The notes below the pieces were generated by a model. That model did not search any database. It had not been told where the DNA came from and was given only the letters and a program-made list of their open reading frames with translations. Source: Bradyrhizobium sp. LTSP849 (GTDB taxonomy: Bacteria; Pseudomonadota; Alphaproteobacteria; Rhizobiales; Xanthobacteraceae). Taken from it: a stretch of 64,000 bases of DNA. Shown one piece after another: positions 43,502-52,244 of the stretch (positions are counted from its first letter, which is position 1; each line of letters begins with the position of its first letter). A program made the position numbers and the translations under genes. The stretch is from assembly GCF_000938255.1 (NCBI RefSeq), contig NZ_JYMR01000023.1, positions 186,001-250,000 on the forward strand, read 5' to 3'.

Positions 43502-44596
43502 TCAGACCTTCGCGGACTTCGTAGACAATTTGGACGGGGTCGATTTGGGCTTGCCGGATCTGGCCGAGATCGCGGCGTCGATCCGGCGACAGGAATCGCG
43601 CTGCACGAGGCGCGCGCCGACGCGATATTCGCGAACGCCGTCATTGCCATTGCCCTTGCCATTCCCCTTGGCGTCCATGCGTTGAAGCAGCCGGTCGACG
43701 GCGAGATTGGCAAGATCGCGGGCACCGTTGTCGACGATGCTGATGGCGGGGCGGTGCCATTCGAACCACGGCATGTCCTCGTAGCACAGCAGCGAGAGAT
43801 TGTCGGGGATCACGATGTTCCGCTCGGCGGTGACGCGCAGCACGCCGAGCGTTGCCTCATGATTGGCGACGAAGATGGCGCTGGGCGGGCGAGGGAGGTC
43901 GAGCAGCTTGCGGCAGCCGGTCGCACCGGTCTCGGGGACGAAATGACCGGCATGAATCAATGTGTCATCGAGGGCGATGCCGGCTTCGCGCAGGGCGCGG
44001 ACATAGCCGGACAGCCGCTCGCGACCGGATGTGGTGTCCTGGCGACCGACGATCAATCCGATGCGCTTGTGGCCGAGCTCGATGAGGTGACGCGTGCCGA
44101 GATAGGCGCCTTGCGGATCGTCGGCGAGCACGGTCTCGAGGTCGGTTGCGTCATCGCGACGCACCAGGCAGACGATCGGGACGTCCTTCGCCAATGCCTT
44201 GAGCTGCGCACCGTTCTTGCCGGTGGGCACCAAGATCAGCCCGTCGATGCGGTGATCGACCAGAGTGGTGAGGGTGTCGCTCTCCTGCTGCTGATCGTCG
44301 CCGCCAATGCACAGCAGCATCTGATAGCCCAGCGCCTTCAGGCGGGCCTGCACCTCTTCGGCCATCACCTGGAACGAGGCGTTGGTGAGATTGTGCACCA
44401 GCAGCGCCACGAGCCGCGACTGCCCGGTCTTCAATCCGCGCGCGATCGGGTTCGGTCGATAACCGAGCTCGCGCGCGATGCGCGTCAGGCGCTGTTGCGT
44501 GCGCTCGCTGGTCAGGCCCGTCCCCGTCAGCGCGCGGGAAGCGGTGCTGACCGAAACGCGGGCCGCGTGTGCCACATCTTTGAGCGTGACGCTCAT
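43502..44596 (-). CDS. LacI family transcriptional regulator
   Basis: A 364-residue repressor: helix-turn-helix at residues 3-25 (LKDVAHAARVSVSTASRA), hinge, and a periplasmic-binding-protein-like effector domain (LVALLVHNLTN through FEWHRPAISIVDN). The start at 44596 gives the standard LacI N-terminus; the in-frame extension to 44803 lies in the operator region. A Gly/Asn/Lys-rich KGNGKGNGNDG insert near residue 315 and a basic C-terminal tail are unusual. It heads the leftward operon and is divergent from the aldolase at 44784, with palindromic operators between them. Confidence 0.93.
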   Translation of the reverse strand: MSVTLKDVAHAARVSVSTASRALTGTGLTSERTQQRLTRIARELGYRPNPIARGLKTGQSRLVALLVHNLTNASFQVMAEEVQARLKALGYQMLLCIGGDDQQQESDTLTTLVDHRIDGLILVPTGKNGAQLKALAKDVPIVCLVRRDDATDLETVLADDPQGAYLGTRHLIELGHKRIGLIVGRQDTTSGRERLSGYVRALREAGIALDDTLIHAGHFVPETGATGCRKLLDLPRPPSAIFVANHEATLGVLRVTAERNIVIPDNLSLLCYEDMPWFEWHRPAISIVDNGARDLANLAVDRLLQRMDAKGNGKGNGNDGVREYRVGARLVQRDSCRRIDAAISARSGKPKSTPSKLSTKSAKV

Positions 44597-44612
44597 CAAA
44601 CCTGCCGATAGA

Positions 44613-44628
44613 CTGCAAACGATTGCAG
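44613..44628. promoter_or_regulatory. Candidate LacI operator O1
   Basis: CTGCAA-ACGA-TTGCAG is a perfect 6-bp-arm palindrome of the LacI-family type (TGCAA...TTGCA), 17 bases upstream of the lacI start codon; it would repress lacI and its operon. Confidence 0.65.
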
Positions 44629-44701
44629 AGACGTTATGGGCCAATTCTACATGGATCAAGCCCAAAAAATGGATGATGGTGCTCAATGCAGAGCCAGTTA
44701 C

Positions 44702-44713
44702 GCAATCGATTGC
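44702..44713. promoter_or_regulatory. Candidate LacI operator O2
   Basis: GCAATCGATTGC is a perfect 12-bp palindrome with central CG, sharing the GCAA/TTGC half-site with the operator at 44613. The centres are about 87 bases apart, suiting a loop across the divergent promoters. Confidence 0.65.
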
Positions 44714-44714
44714 A

Positions 44715-44733
44715 GGAATATTGCGGATATTCC
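44715..44733. promoter_or_regulatory. Adjacent palindrome GGAATAT-N5-ATATTCC
   Basis: A 7-bp-arm inverted repeat directly beside the candidate operator O2, overlapping a second palindrome TGCGGA-TAT-TCCGCA (44722-44736). Located 50 bases upstream of the aldolase start; it could be a site for another regulator or part of the promoter. Confidence 0.4.
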
Positions 44734-44783
44734 GCAGAGCATCGCCATTCCCTGAATTCAACCGATCACCCAGCAGCTCCCTG

Positions 44784-45698
44784 ATGAAGATGTTTCGCGG
44801 CACCTACACCGTCATGATCACCCCGTTCACGCCGTCTGGCGACGTCGATGTTGCTGCGCTGCGTGCGTTCGTCGACTGGCAGATCGCGGAAGGAATTCAC
44901 GGACTGATCCCGCTCGGCTCGACCGGCGAATTCCTGTCGCTCGATGACGACGAGAAGGCGCTCGTTGCCGAAGTCGTCATCACGCAAGCCGCCGGGCGCG
45001 TGCCCGTGCTGATTGGCACCGGCGCGGAAGATACGCGCGAGGTGGTGCGTCTCAGCCGCCGTGCCGAAAAACTGGGCGCTGACGGCGTGATGATCATTCC
45101 ACCGTTCTATTCGACCCCGACCGACGACGAGCTCGTCCATCATTACAAGACGGTGGCGGACGCGATCTCGCTGCCGATCATGGTCTACAACAATCCGGCA
45201 ACTGCCAATGTCGATCTCAAGCCGCCACTCGTGGCACGGCTCGCCGAGATCGACAACTGCCTCTATATCAAGGAGTCGACGCTGGAGGTGACGCGCGTGC
45301 GCGACATCATCCGTCTCTGCGGCGACCGGATGACGGTGTTCGGTGGCATTCTGGGCTTCGAGTCCTTCGTCGAAGGCGCGCAGGGTTGGGTGGCCGTGGC
45401 CTCCAACGTGGTTCCGTCCGAGATGGCGCGCATCTTCAGCCTCGTCGCCGACGAGGGCGCAATCAAGCAGGCGCGCGAGCTCTATCTCAAATATCTGCCG
45501 GTGATCGAGTTCGTCGGCGGTCAGGCCTATGTCGCCGGCAGCAAGGCGCTGCTCGGTCATATGGGCCTTGCCGTCGGCAATCCGCGCCCGCCGCGGTTGC
45601 CGCTGCCGGCTGCACAGGATGCTGCTGCGCTCGCGCTGGTCAGGCGCTTCGGCCTGGCTTGGCCGGCTGCGGCGGCCTCATCCAGGGCGACCGCATGA
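44784..45698 (+). CDS. Dihydrodipicolinate synthase / N-acetylneuraminate lyase family protein
   Basis: A 304-residue class I aldolase-fold protein. It keeps the family motifs: GSTGEF (residues 45-50) for the keto-acid carboxylate, Y135 (MVYNNP) and the Schiff-base lysine K163 (LYIKEST). The start at 44784 (MKMFRG) lacks a clear ribosome-binding site; 44790 is an alternative ATG. It is transcribed alone, divergent from lacI, and converges on the LysR gene after five bases. A catabolic aldolase or dehydratase role is more likely than lysine biosynthesis. Confidence 0.9.
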   Translation: MKMFRGTYTVMITPFTPSGDVDVAALRAFVDWQIAEGIHGLIPLGSTGEFLSLDDDEKALVAEVVITQAAGRVPVLIGTGAEDTREVVRLSRRAEKLGADGVMIIPPFYSTPTDDELVHHYKTVADAISLPIMVYNNPATANVDLKPPLVARLAEIDNCLYIKESTLEVTRVRDIIRLCGDRMTVFGGILGFESFVEGAQGWVAVASNVVPSEMARIFSLVADEGAIKQARELYLKYLPVIEFVGGQAYVAGSKALLGHMGLAVGNPRPPRLPLPAAQDAAALALVRRFGLAWPAAAASSRATA

Positions 45699-45703
45699 AC
45701 GGA

Positions 45704-46606
45704 TCACTGCCGCGCCGCCGCAATCCGCGCCGCGATCTCTTCGCGCGCGTGTCTGATCAGGGATTGCGTCAGCCGCTGCTGCATGCGGCCGGCCGGCACG
45801 ATGGCCGATACCGTGACCTCGGTCTTCGGCTTGAACGGCACACTTCTGAGGCGGTTGTAGCGCTTCGAGGACGCCGTCAGCTCGTCCATGATGGTAACGC
45901 CGAGTCCTTCCTCGACGAAGTGCCCGGCAACGTTCATGAAACGCACGTCGATGGCGGGCACGAAGTTGACGGCGCTGCGGCGAAAGGCCTCCTGGATCAG
46001 GCTGCTGATCCGGCTCGAGGTGCGGGCGTTGATCAGCGGCGTGTCGCGCAGATCGGTGGGGCTGACGAAGCTCAATTGCGCCAGCGGACTGTCGACAGGG
46101 CAGGCGCAGACCATGTCGAGCTGCGCCAGCGGCAGATAGTCCAGCGTCGGGCGCGGGTGCGGCTCCATGGCGAAGCCGACGTCGACGATCCCCGTCTCGA
46201 CATATTCCAGGAGGTCGTCGAGCCGCTGCGTCTCCAGCGAAATCTCGACGCCGCCATGATCGCGGCTGAACCGCGCCACCACTTGCGGCAGCAGCGACTC
46301 CGACAATTCGGAGGTCGCAACGATCCGCATGCGTCCCTTGCGGCCCGCCCGCAGATGTGCGGCCGTCTGGCTGATCAGATCCTGCATCAGGAACAACGGC
46401 TCGGCTTCCGCGAGCAGGATCTGCGCCTCCTGCGTCGGGATCATGCGCTTGTTGATGCGGTCGAACAGCAGGAAGCCGAGCCCGGTTTCCGCGTGCTTGA
46501 TGGCGTTGCTGACCGCCGGCTGCGACATGCCGAGATCCTTCGCCGCCGCGACCGTGGATCGCGTGCGCATCACGGCGCGCAGGATTTCAAGCTGTCGAAG
46601 AGTCAT
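45704..46606 (-). CDS. LysR family transcriptional regulator
   Basis: A 300-residue regulator with an N-terminal helix-turn-helix (MTLRQLEILRAVMRTRSTV, AAKDLGMSQPAVSNAIKHAE), wing (LLFDRINKRMIPTQEA) and a periplasmic-binding-type effector domain. It is divergent from the operon starting at 46801, the usual arrangement of a LysR activator with its target. Confidence 0.94.
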   Translation of the reverse strand: MTLRQLEILRAVMRTRSTVAAAKDLGMSQPAVSNAIKHAETGLGFLLFDRINKRMIPTQEAQILLAEAEPLFLMQDLISQTAAHLRAGRKGRMRIVATSELSESLLPQVVARFSRDHGGVEISLETQRLDDLLEYVETGIVDVGFAMEPHPRPTLDYLPLAQLDMVCACPVDSPLAQLSFVSPTDLRDTPLINARTSSRISSLIQEAFRRSAVNFVPAIDVRFMNVAGHFVEEGLGVTIMDELTASSKRYNRLRSVPFKPKTEVTVSAIVPAGRMQQRLTQSLIRHAREEIAARIAAARQ

Positions 46607-46656
46607 GAGGATGGTCCGGTCATGGGTGGGCGATCACAGTGTGCATCATAGATTTT

Positions 46657-46667
46657 GGTTATCAACC
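46657..46667. promoter_or_regulatory. Possible LysR binding palindrome
   Basis: GGTT-ATC-AACC lies in the 194-base divergent interval, within a TTTTGGTTATCAACCTCG context. A second perfect palindrome, CTTCGCGCGAAG, is at 46723-46734. Either could be the LysR site; the choice is uncertain. Confidence 0.35.
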
Positions 46668-46800
46668 TCGCTCGGAAAATAATTGATGGCGATGTTGTCG
46701 ATGATCGAAGCGTCAGCTTACGCTTCGCGCGAAGACATTGCGTTGCGACCGAAGCGTTATCGAACGCACAAGTCGCACGCCAGGCATGGTGTGTGAACGG

Positions 46801-47991
46801 ATGAACCTGCTCGACGGCGTCAAAATCCTCAGCTTCAATCACTATCTCGCGGGTCCGCTTGCGGCGCAGACGCTCGCCGATCTAGGCGCCGACGTCATCG
46901 CGGTCGAGCCGATCGAAGGTGCGTTTCAGCGCAACTGGGCGGTCGCCAATCATTTCGTCGCCGGCGACAGCGTCAATCATCTGGCGACCGGGCGCAACAA
47001 GCGCAGCCTCGCCGTCGACCTCAAGCATCCCGACGGTATCGCTGCCGTAAAGAAGCTGGTGGCGACCTCCGATGTCGTGATGGAGAATTTCCGGCCGGGC
47101 ACCATGGCTAAGCTCGGCCTCGGCTACGAGACGCTTAGGGCGATCAACCCTGGTTTGATCTATGCGGTGGCGACCGGATTCGGATCGGACGGGCCCTACA
47201 AGGATCGTCCGGGCCAGGATCTCCTGCTCCAGGCGATGTCCGGTCTTGCGATGCGGACGGGCCGGGCCGACGGCGAGCCGACGGCGGTCGGCGCGGTCAT
47301 CGTCGACCAGCACGCGGCCTCGCTCTACGCCATGAGCATTCTTGCAGCGCTGTTCGCCAGGACGAGGACCGGCAAAGGGCAGCTCGTCGAGGTCAACCTC
47401 TATCAGGCCGCGCTCGATCTTCAGGTCGAACCGCTCACCGCCTGGCTGAATGGTGCGCCATCGCCGACGTCACGCGGTCCGGCCGGCATTGCGGCGTGGT
47501 TCAGCCCCGGGCCCTACGGCATTCACGCGACCGCTGACGGCCATCTCGCGATCTCCATGGCATCGCCGGTGGCGTTGGCCGCAGCGCTCGGCAGCGACGA
47601 ACTGAAGCAGTTCGGCGAGGCCGACAGTTTTTCGAAGCGCGAGGAGATCACAGGCATCGTTGTCGCGCGCCTGAAACAGAAATCGACGGCGGAATGGCTG
47701 CCCGCACTCGAAGCCGCGAAGATCTGGCACGCGCCGGTGCAGGACTATCGAGACCTGGAGACCGATCCCCAGCTTAGGCATCTCGGCGTGTTCAAGACCG
47801 CCGAGAGCGCAGGGGGGGTGCCAATCCGCATGGTCGCGCATCCCGCGCGCTATGACGGCCAGACGCCGGAGGTGAGGCTGGTGCCGCAGCGGCTCGGAGC
47901 GCAGACCCGCGAGGTGCTCGGTGAAATCGGTTACGGCGCTGCCGACATTGAGGCCATGGTCTTGGCCAAGGCTGTGGGAGTGGTGCGATGA
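46801..47991 (+). CDS. CaiB/BaiF (family III) CoA-transferase
   Basis: A 396-residue CoA-transferase with the family opening LLDGVKILSFNHYLAGPLAA, KRSLAVDLKHPDG, VVMENFRPGTM and the catalytic aspartate D140 in RPGQDLLLQAMSG. The ATG at 46801 matches the family N-terminus; an ATG at 46786 is also in frame. First gene of the rightward operon opposite LysR; it would activate the acid processed by the dehydrogenase whose start overlaps its stop (ATGA). Confidence 0.92.
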   Translation: MNLLDGVKILSFNHYLAGPLAAQTLADLGADVIAVEPIEGAFQRNWAVANHFVAGDSVNHLATGRNKRSLAVDLKHPDGIAAVKKLVATSDVVMENFRPGTMAKLGLGYETLRAINPGLIYAVATGFGSDGPYKDRPGQDLLLQAMSGLAMRTGRADGEPTAVGAVIVDQHAASLYAMSILAALFARTRTGKGQLVEVNLYQAALDLQVEPLTAWLNGAPSPTSRGPAGIAAWFSPGPYGIHATADGHLAISMASPVALAAALGSDELKQFGEADSFSKREEITGIVVARLKQKSTAEWLPALEAAKIWHAPVQDYRDLETDPQLRHLGVFKTAESAGGVPIRMVAHPARYDGQTPEVRLVPQRLGAQTREVLGEIGYGAADIEAMVLAKAVGVVR

Positions 47992-49151
47992 TCGATTTTT
48001 CGCTGCCTGAGGAGACGCGCCTCCTGGTCGATACCGTCCGCCGCTTCGTCGAGACGGAAGTGCAGCCGCTCGAGGACGAGGTGGAGCGGACGGCCACCGT
48101 GCCCGCGGACGCGCTTGCCGTCACCAAGGGCAAGGCGAAGGAGCTCGGCCTCTACGCGATGAACATGCCGGCCGACATTGGCGGTGGCGGGCTGTCCTGC
48201 GTCGAGCATTGTCTCGTCGAAGAAGAATTCGGCAAGACCTCCGATGCTCTGATCCGCCGCGTGTTCGGCCAGGTCTATCCGATGCTGATGGCCTGCAAGG
48301 GCGATCAGGTCGAAAATTATCTGCTGCCGACGGTGAAGGGCGACAAGATCTGCGCGATGGCGATCACCGAGCCGGGCGCCGGGTCCGACGCCGCATCGAT
48401 CAGCACGACGGCTCATCTCGATGGCAACGAATGGGTCCTCAACGGAACCAAGCATTTCATCAGCGATGGCGACATCGCCGACTACGTGATCCTGATGGCA
48501 TTGACCGACAAGGACAAGCGTGCGCGCGGCGGCATCACGTTGTTCCTGGTCGACCGCGGCACGCCGGGCTTCAAGGTCGCGCGCACCCAGCCGATGATGG
48601 GTCATCGCGGCTACGGCCATGCCGAACTGACTTTCGAGGACTGCCGCATCCCGAAAGCGGCCGTGCTCGGCGAGGTCGGCGGCGGCTTCAAGCTGATCAT
48701 GCAGAGCGTGCTCCAGATCCGCCTTGCCCATATCGGCGCGCGTGCCGTCGGCATGGCGCAGCGCGCGCTCGAGATGATGCGCAAGCATGCCGGCGAGCGG
48801 CGCCAGTTTGGCCAGGCGATCGGTGACTTTCAGATGGTGCAGAAGCTGATCGCCGATTCAGCCACCGAAATCTTTGGCGTCAAGATGATGGTGATGAACG
48901 CCGCCTGGGACATCGATCAGGGGCGGGACGCGCGTGACAAGGTCTCGATGATCAAGGTCGCGGCCTCCGAGATGCAGGGCCGCGTGGTCGACCGCGCCAT
49001 CCAGGTGTTCGGCGGCATGGGTTTCAGCAAGGACCTGCCGCTGGAACGCATGTATCGCGATGCCCGCGTCACCCGCATCTATGACGGCACCTCCGAAATC
49101 CACCGCATGCTGGTCGCGCGCAGCACCATCAAGAACGGCTTGCAGCTCTAG
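47988..49151 (+). CDS. Acyl-CoA dehydrogenase with aspartate at the catalytic-base position
   Basis: A 387-residue flavoprotein with AITEPGAGSDAASI, GTKHFISDGDIADYV, RRQFGQAI and VFGGMGFSKDLPLERMYRD. The C-terminal base motif reads RIYDGTSEIHR, with D366 where most family members have glutamate (YEGT); the other dehydrogenase here (41972) has glutamate. Aspartate occurs in some ACAD10/11-like subfamilies, so this hints at a different substrate class. It is coupled to the CoA-transferase upstream. Confidence 0.92.
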   Translation: MIDFSLPEETRLLVDTVRRFVETEVQPLEDEVERTATVPADALAVTKGKAKELGLYAMNMPADIGGGGLSCVEHCLVEEEFGKTSDALIRRVFGQVYPMLMACKGDQVENYLLPTVKGDKICAMAITEPGAGSDAASISTTAHLDGNEWVLNGTKHFISDGDIADYVILMALTDKDKRARGGITLFLVDRGTPGFKVARTQPMMGHRGYGHAELTFEDCRIPKAAVLGEVGGGFKLIMQSVLQIRLAHIGARAVGMAQRALEMMRKHAGERRQFGQAIGDFQMVQKLIADSATEIFGVKMMVMNAAWDIDQGRDARDKVSMIKVAASEMQGRVVDRAIQVFGGMGFSKDLPLERMYRDARVTRIYDGTSEIHRMLVARSTIKNGLQL

Positions 49152-49161
49152 GGAACGATCG

Positions 49162-49569
49162 ATGTCTCACGCACCTCTCAAGCCCGGCGCTGCCTTCGCG
49201 TTCCGCAAGACCATGACGGTTGCCGAGCAGGCGATGTTCACCGGCATCAGTGGCAATCTCGGCGGTCTCTACGTCGATGCCGTCCGCGCCAAAAAGGCGG
49301 GAGCGTCCAACATGGTCGCCTTCGAGCTCGCCGTCGGCGGTCTCGCCACAACCTGTCTCAGCCAGCTCGGCGGACCGACGCGGCGGATCGGCAGCATCGC
49401 GTTGAACTTCGCCGCGCCGGTGATCGTCGGCGACTCCGTGGAGGCCAGGGCCGAGATCGTCTCTGTTGCTGGCGACGAAGCGGTCTGCCGCATCGCCTGC
49501 ACGCTGTCGCCGTCCGGTACAACCGTGGTGGATGGCACCGCCACGCTCGTTCCCTTTGCGCTGGGCTGA
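49162..49569 (+). CDS. Hot-dog fold MaoC-like protein with degenerate active site
   Basis: A 135-residue hot-dog protein. The motif that is normally SGDxNPxHxD reads SGNLGGLYVD (residues 30-39), so the catalytic Asp and His are Asn and Tyr. The C-terminal half keeps the usual NFAAPVIVGDSVEARAEI strand pattern. It lies three bases before an intact MaoC gene, suggesting an obligate pair in which this is the structural subunit. The start at 49162 follows GGGAACGATCG; the longer frame lies within the dehydrogenase gene. Confidence 0.85.
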   Translation: MSHAPLKPGAAFAFRKTMTVAEQAMFTGISGNLGGLYVDAVRAKKAGASNMVAFELAVGGLATTCLSQLGGPTRRIGSIALNFAAPVIVGDSVEARAEIVSVAGDEAVCRIACTLSPSGTTVVDGTATLVPFALG

Positions 49570-49572
49570 GCC

Positions 49573-50004
49573 ATGTACGAGCCAAAGTCCTTCGACGAGC
49601 TGAAGGTGAACGACAGGGTCAGCCTCAGCAAGACCATCACCGAAGCGGATGGTGCACTCTACATCGCCGCCACCGGTGATTTCGGCCCCGTCCATGTCGA
49701 CGAGGTCTATGCGGGCGCGACGCGTTTTGGCCGAAGGCTGGCGCCGGGGATCATGGTCGCGGGCCTCTGCACCAGCGTTCTCACCAGCGAGCTGGTTGGC
49801 ACGATCGGCGTGTCGGTGGAGGATCGCTTCTGGTTCACCGGTCCCGTGTTCTATGGCGACACGCTCACCTTCGAGGTCTGGATAGCGGAGCAGCACGACG
49901 AGACCCGCACGATCATCTGGGAGGCGAGCGCCCGCAACGAGAACGGTCTCGAAGTGCTGAAGGCGCGCGCCAGCCTGAAATTTCCGCGACGCAAACCGTC
50001 ATGA
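49573..50004 (+). CDS. MaoC-like hydratase, catalytic-type subunit
   Basis: A 143-residue hot-dog protein with the intact motif TGDFGPVHVD (D36, H41) and RRLAPGIMVAGL. It would hydrate the enoyl thioester made by the preceding dehydrogenase, probably as a heteromer with the degenerate neighbour. Its stop overlaps the next start (ATGA). Confidence 0.9.
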   Translation: MYEPKSFDELKVNDRVSLSKTITEADGALYIAATGDFGPVHVDEVYAGATRFGRRLAPGIMVAGLCTSVLTSELVGTIGVSVEDRFWFTGPVFYGDTLTFEVWIAEQHDETRTIIWEASARNENGLEVLKARASLKFPRRKPS

Positions 50005-50954
50005 GCAAATTGATGAAGAAACCGGATCTACGCGGCGTCACGGTCGCAACTGTGCTGCCCTTCAAGGACGACAGTTCGATCGACTGGGATGGCTATGCCC
50101 GCGTGCTCGACTATTGCGCCTGTCCGGACGGGATCGCAGCCGTATTCGTCAACGGACATGCCGGCGAGGGCGGGTCGCTCTCGGATGACGAGCGCCAGGC
50201 GGTGATCGAGCGGACACGCAGGCACATCGGCGGCAAGCCGCTGTTGGCCGGCATCATCGCGCATTCCACGGCGGAAGTGATCCACCAGGCGCAGCTCGCC
50301 GAAGCCGCGGGCGCAGACTGTGCGGTGTTGTTCCCGCCGGCGCCGCTCGGTGGCGGTGTATCGGCGACGTCGCGCGCGCCGGTCGCCTTCGTGCAGGCCG
50401 TCAGTTCTGCCATCGGGATTCCGGTGTCGATCTTCCAGTATCCGCTGACGTCCGGATTTGGCTACACACCGGAGACGCTGGCGAAGATCGCAGGCCTCGA
50501 CGGCGTCATCGCCATCAAGGAAGGCAGCGACACCATCTTCGCCTATGACGAGAACCGTCGGGCGGTGAAGCAGGCCGATCCGTCCGTCGCGATCCTGCCG
50601 TCGAATTTCAACTGGTTCCTGCCGCAACTAGCCGTCGGCGGCGACGGCATTCTGTCCGGTCTGGTCAGCCTCGCGCCGGATCTGTTCATCGCGCTCTGGC
50701 AGGCTGCGCTCGCCGACGATCTCAAGGCGATGCGCGTCGTCAACGAACGGCTTTATCCGATCGTCCGGGCTATCTATGGCCCCGTGCCGATCATGGACAT
50801 GCACACGCGCATGAAGGTCGGGCTGAAGGCGCTCGGCCTGATCGGCAATGCCGATCCACGACCGCCGCTGCTGCCGGTCCTGCCTGCGCTGTGCGACGCG
50901 ATTGCGACGACCGTCGGTGCGGCGCGCGCGGCCGGCGACATTCGCCTGAGGTGA
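50001..50954 (+). CDS. DapA-family aldolase with NGHAGE variant motif
   Basis: A 317-residue (beta/alpha)8 protein of the dihydrodipicolinate synthase family. K173 (AIKEGSD) and Y147 (FQYPLT) keep the Schiff-base pair, but the carboxylate-binding GTTGE is replaced by NGHAGE (residues 51-56), shared with the paralogue at 53785. A pyruvate-type substrate is therefore doubtful. It is coupled to the MaoC gene, placing it in the same pathway. Confidence 0.9.
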   Translation: MSKLMKKPDLRGVTVATVLPFKDDSSIDWDGYARVLDYCACPDGIAAVFVNGHAGEGGSLSDDERQAVIERTRRHIGGKPLLAGIIAHSTAEVIHQAQLAEAAGADCAVLFPPAPLGGGVSATSRAPVAFVQAVSSAIGIPVSIFQYPLTSGFGYTPETLAKIAGLDGVIAIKEGSDTIFAYDENRRAVKQADPSVAILPSNFNWFLPQLAVGGDGILSGLVSLAPDLFIALWQAALADDLKAMRVVNERLYPIVRAIYGPVPIMDMHTRMKVGLKALGLIGNADPRPPLLPVLPALCDAIATTVGAARAAGDIRLR

Positions 50955-50965
50955 GGAGCGAGCTC

Positions 50966-51268
50966 ATGTCGGACGAAGCCTTTATTCACATCGTGCGGGT
51001 CGATATCGATCCCGAGCACGAGGCCGCGTTCAACGCCTGGTACGAGCACAGGCATTTTCCCGATCTGCTCGCCTGTCCCGGCTGGCTGTCGGCAAAACGC
51101 TTCGTCTCCGTCGGCGACGGCCCGAAATATGCGGCCATGTACGAGGTCGCGGGACGGTGGGCGTTCGAGACGCCGGAGTTCCTGAAGGTGAAGGGCTTTG
51201 GTCCATTCGAAGCGCTCGTGAAGAACTTCATGCGGATCCAGCTCAAGCCGTTGTCGGGCACGGCTTGA
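50966..51268 (+). CDS. Small dimeric alpha/beta-barrel-like protein (DUF4286-like)
   Basis: A 100-residue protein with a ferredoxin-like ABM/EthD pattern: IVRVDIDPEHEAAFNAWYEH (residues 8-27), then RHFPDLLACPGWLSAKRF and an aromatic-rich C-terminus. The W-Y-x-x-H followed by PDLLACPGW resembles DUF4286-type proteins found in catabolic operons. GAGGAG precedes the ATG. No catalytic residues can be named; an isomerase, decarboxylase or chaperone-like role is possible. Confidence 0.75.
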   Translation: MSDEAFIHIVRVDIDPEHEAAFNAWYEHRHFPDLLACPGWLSAKRFVSVGDGPKYAAMYEVAGRWAFETPEFLKVKGFGPFEALVKNFMRIQLKPLSGTA

Positions 51269-51388
51269 GGGAATTGACGACGATGCTGCTTGCCGGGTCG
51301 CGAGATCTGGCCGGCCGCATCCAAGAACATAGGGGGGAAGCCGGGCGAGGAACTGCATCGGTCATTGGCGTCTTACTGGAGGTATCAC

Positions 51389-52225
51389 ATGCTCTCGACA
51401 CTGCTTCGCTTGAGTGCCGCTGCCGCACTCGTTCTCGCATCCACTGCGGCGCATGCCGCATGCACGCCGGCGATCACGGACGGCAATCTGATTGCGCCCG
51501 GAAAATTGCAGCTCTCCATCAATCCTACCAATCCGCCGCAGCAATTCGTCGACAAGGACGGTCAGTTGCAGGGCCTCAACGTGGAGCTCGCCACCGAGCT
51601 CGGCAAGCGGCTGTGTCTCCCGGTCGAGCTCATCCGGATGGATTTTCCGGCGATGATCCCGGCCATGAATGCGGGCCGCATCGATGGCATCGATACCGGC
51701 ATGTTCTGGACCGAGGAACGTTCGAAGCTGATGTACATGGTGCCTTATGCCATTCAGGCCATTTCGGTCGTGGTTGCGCCCGACAGCGGCACAAAAATTG
51801 CTACCGAATCTGACCTGATCGGAAAAACATCCGCGGTCGAGGTCAGCACCTACCAGATGAATTGGCTCAAGAAGCTCAGCGACGCGAACGTGGCGAAGGG
51901 CGGTCCCGCAATCGAGATGCGGACGTTCCCGACGGCGACCAACGTCGTGAGCGCGCTGCTCGCGGGACAAGTGGACAACGCGCTGCTCGTCGACAGCGTG
52001 GCGCGTGATCTCGTCGGCCGCGGCCGCGTCAAGGAAGTGCTGAGCGGTCTCGGCACGGCGCGTACCACGCTCGGTTTTCGCAACAAGACGGTCGCTGATG
52101 CTGTCGTCAAGGCACTGAACGCCATGCGTGCCGACGGCAGCTATCAGGCGCTGTTCGACAAGTTCGGCCTGACCAGCATGCCGGCCGATCAGCCGCTTGC
52201 GATCGCCGGCCCAGGTCCGGCCTGA
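51389..52225 (+). CDS. Solute-binding protein family 3 (polar amino acid type)
   Basis: A 278-residue periplasmic binding protein with a signal peptide (LSTLLRLSAAAALVLASTAAHA) and GGAGG 8 bases before the ATG. It is paralogous to the orphan at 38972 along the whole length (PPQQFVDKDGQLQGLNVELA, FWTEERSKLMYMVPYA). The permease and ATPase follow, so this is the cognate binding component. The ligand is probably an amino-acid-like compound. Confidence 0.93.
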   Translation: MLSTLLRLSAAAALVLASTAAHAACTPAITDGNLIAPGKLQLSINPTNPPQQFVDKDGQLQGLNVELATELGKRLCLPVELIRMDFPAMIPAMNAGRIDGIDTGMFWTEERSKLMYMVPYAIQAISVVVAPDSGTKIATESDLIGKTSAVEVSTYQMNWLKKLSDANVAKGGPAIEMRTFPTATNVVSALLAGQVDNALLVDSVARDLVGRGRVKEVLSGLGTARTTLGFRNKTVADAVVKALNAMRADGSYQALFDKFGLTSMPADQPLAIAGPGPA

Positions 52226-52244
52226 TACCTACGGAGACGAGCCG

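Noticed and set aside
44596-44803. Longer LacI start at 44803
   Set aside because: It would place 69 residues before the helix-turn-helix and run through the palindromic operators; the 44596 start gives the standard family N-terminus.
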